Source: Candidatus Anoxychlamydiales bacterium (GTDB lineage: Bacteria; Chlamydiota; Chlamydiia; Chlamydiales; SM23-39). Taken from it: DNA of 6,549 bases. Positions 5,091 to 6,549 of this stretch are shown in pieces; within the stretch, counting starts at the first letter, position 1, and each line of letters starts with the position of its first letter. The translations under genes were made by a program, and so were the position numbers. The stretch covers positions 1 to 6,549 of the forward strand of contig JAAKFW010000085.1 in NCBI GenBank assembly GCA_011064905.1, read 5' to 3'. The notes beneath the pieces were generated by a model. The model saw nothing but the letters and a program-made list of their open reading frames with translations. It had not been told where the DNA came from and ran no database searches.

Positions 5091-6401
5091 ATGTCTACAA
5101 AAGATCCAATAGATTTAGGGAAAACCCGTCTTTTAGAAATAGAAAAAAATAAAAGTGCTCTTTTAGTTGGTGCTTATAGATCAAATAAAGAAAAACATAT
5201 TAGATTAGAGCATCTAGAAGAGCTAAAAAGTTTAGCTTGCACCTTTGGGCTTCAAACAATCGAAAAAATGTTAGTTCACATTAGAAAAATAGAAACATCT
5301 ACATATATCGGTTCTGGAAAGGTTGAAGAGATAAGAGATTTATGTGAAGAGAAAAATATAGATATTGTAATTTTCGATATCGATATAGCGCCCCATCAAC
5401 AAAGAAATTTAGAAAGAGAGATAAAAAAAACAATTATCGATAGAACAGAGTTAATTTTAGGAGTTTTTGCTATTCATGCAAGATCAAATGAATCAAAACT
5501 CCAAGTAAAGCTCGCTCAATTTAAATATGAGATGCCACGGCTTAAAAGAATGTGGACACATCTAAGTAGGCAAAGAACAGGGGGCAGCTCTGGTGGCTAT
5601 CTAAAAGGCGCTGGTGAGAAGCAAATTGAGATTGATAGACAGATTTTAAAAAAGAAGGTATCCGATCTTCAAAAAGAGATAGGTAAGATAAAAGAGCAAA
5701 GAGAGCTTCAAAGAAAAAAAAGAAAAAAACAGGAGATTCCATCTTTTGCGATTATAGGTTACACGAATTCCGGGAAATCTACTTTAATGAATGCCCTTAC
5801 AGATGCAAAAGTTTTAGTTGAAAATAAGCTTTTTGCTACTTTAGATACTACAACTAGAAAATATACTCTTCCCAATCAACAACAAGTAGTTGTAACAGAT
5901 ACCGTAGGGTTTATAAGAAAACTTCCTCATACTTTAATAGCAGCTTTCAAATCAACTCTTGAAGAAGCAGTTTCAGCTGACATACTTATTCATTTAGTAG
6001 ATGTCTCAAATGAGAATGCAAAAGTGATGGCAGAGGCGAGTATAGAAGTTCTAAAAGAACTCAATGCTGATAAAAAACCAATTATTACTTGCCTTAATAA
6101 AATTGATGAAATCTATGCTCAATCTTTCATTACCTATTTTAAATTAAACTATCCAAAAACTGTAATAATCTCAGCTTTAAAAAAAGAAGGGTTTGAAGAT
6201 TTGATGGATAAGATGATTTATGAGATTTCAAATCTAAGAAAAATCATAAAACTCAAAATCCCTCAAAGCTATTACAAGCTAGTTGCTGAGATAATTAAAG
6301 AGGGAAGGATAATTTCTTTGAACTATGAGGAAAATGATATTTTAATTGAAGCAGAAGTTTCTAAAATGCTTCAGACAAAACTTCAAATGTTCGAAATTTA
6401 A
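5091..6401 (+). CDS. hflX: GTPase HflX
   Basis: A 436-residue HflX, about family length. It binds the 50S subunit and splits stalled 70S ribosomes, notably under heat or antibiotic stress; it acts in the cytoplasm. The HflX-specific N-terminal domain covers ~1-185, with TYIGSGKVEEI, APHQQRNLE, the RTELILGVFAIHA segment and a Gly-rich loop at 162-177 (RTGGSSGG...GAGEK). A charged coiled-coil linker (~184-218, ending RKKRKKQ) leads to the G domain: G1 GYTNSGKST at 223-231, G2 TTTR at 253-256, G3 DTVGF at 270-274, G4 NKID at 336-339 and G5 SAL at 361-363. A short C-terminal domain follows. All nucleotide-binding motifs are intact. The start at 5091 follows 24 bp of A-rich DNA with no strong Shine-Dalgarno, as is common in such genomes. 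It is probably expressed with the two upstream genes. Confidence 0.97.
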   Translation: MSTKDPIDLGKTRLLEIEKNKSALLVGAYRSNKEKHIRLEHLEELKSLACTFGLQTIEKMLVHIRKIETSTYIGSGKVEEIRDLCEEKNIDIVIFDIDIAPHQQRNLEREIKKTIIDRTELILGVFAIHARSNESKLQVKLAQFKYEMPRLKRMWTHLSRQRTGGSSGGYLKGAGEKQIEIDRQILKKKVSDLQKEIGKIKEQRELQRKKRKKQEIPSFAIIGYTNSGKSTLMNALTDAKVLVENKLFATLDTTTRKYTLPNQQQVVVTDTVGFIRKLPHTLIAAFKSTLEEAVSADILIHLVDVSNENAKVMAEASIEVLKELNADKKPIITCLNKIDEIYAQSFITYFKLNYPKTVIISALKKEGFEDLMDKMIYEISNLRKIIKLKIPQSYYKLVAEIIKEGRIISLNYEENDILIEAEVSKMLQTKLQMFEI

Positions 6402-6461
6402 ATTAACTTAAAAATGTAAATACAGGGTTATTTAAAAGCATCAAAAAGTCTTTTTATCCTT

Positions 6462-6548
6462 TTATGGCAAGAAAACCCTTTCCTTTAGGGAAGGGATGAA
6501 TTGCCAGCTGTTATTATAATAATGTTTTTCAATTTTCGAAATCTGAAA
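6462..6548 (-). CDS. Possible 3' end of a convergent gene, partial
   Basis: On the minus strand the frame is open from the right edge for 28 codons to TAA at 6464-6462, with a protein-like sequence including HYYNNSWQFIPSLKERVFLP. No family is recognised. A second minus-strand frame is also open for about 19 codons, and the stretch contains a strong hairpin, so this may be chance. If real, the gene converges on hflX with about 60 bp between the stops. Confidence 0.22.
   Translation of the reverse strand, partial: FQISKIEKHYYNNSWQFIPSLKERVFLP
6465..6506. terminator. Strong hairpin at the hflX 3' junction
   Basis: An inner stem pairs CCCTTTCC (6476-6483) with GGGAAGGG (6488-6495) around a TTTA loop. 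An outer stem pairs TGGCAA (6465-6470) with TTGCCA (6501-6506). On the minus strand the inner stem is followed by TTTTCTT, so it works better as an intrinsic terminator for a leftward transcript. On the plus strand it lacks a T tract, although A-rich DNA precedes it. It may end both hflX and a convergent gene. It overlaps a possible minus-strand reading frame, and both calls cannot be fully right. Confidence 0.4.
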
Positions 6549-6549
6549 A

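Noticed and set aside
5542..5742. 66-codon minus-strand ORF with a run of Phe
   Set aside because: It is the antisense of the Lys-rich linker and Gly-rich loop of HflX; the Phe run mirrors the A-rich codons.

Overview
The window is AT-rich bacterial DNA with ordinary stop usage (TAA, TAG and TGA all terminate) and TGG for Trp. The most informative part is the right half, where a PhnP-like metallo-beta-lactamase-fold hydrolase lies directly upstream of the ribosome-associated GTPase HflX. From memory this pair matches CT380-CT379 of Chlamydia trachomatis. Together with an LVIVD-repeat propeller protein and a group II intron remnant, it suggests a member of the Chlamydiota outside the Chlamydiaceae (a Parachlamydia-, Rhabdochlamydia- or Simkania-like endosymbiont). 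This placement is an inference, held with moderate confidence.

Layout. (1) 2-1363, plus strand: the 3' part of an LVIVD-repeat beta-propeller gene, open through the left edge. Its propeller DNA looks richer in G+C than its N-terminal part and carries near-identical 126-153 bp repeats. (2) 1364-3474: a decayed accessory pocket. It holds a short ORF broken by a 101-bp MITE-like element, the 3' end of a group II intron (domains V and VI, with no reverse-transcriptase gene), two minus-strand unknown ORFs (one probably intact with a strong ribosome binding site, one lacking its 5' end), a possible signal-peptide remnant, a second MITE copy in inverted orientation, the C-terminal remnant of a plus-strand gene, and a 27-codon ORF joined to it by an ATGA overlap. 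(3) 3475-6401, plus strand: a compact three-gene block made of a multi-pass membrane protein, the MBL-fold hydrolase (1-nt overlap) and hflX (24-nt gap). (4) 6402-6549: an apparently convergent junction with a strong hairpin and perhaps the end of a minus-strand gene.

The main structural discovery is the pair of 101-bp elements. They are 99/101 identical, lie in opposite orientation about 1.47 kb apart, have terminal inverted repeats of at least 15 bp, and each is flanked by TTA on both sides. The direct repeats match at each copy as the DNA now stands, which favours two independent insertions over inversion of the DNA between them. No complete new multi-gene system is evident. The accessory interest lies in the mobile-element debris next to a conserved housekeeping block.
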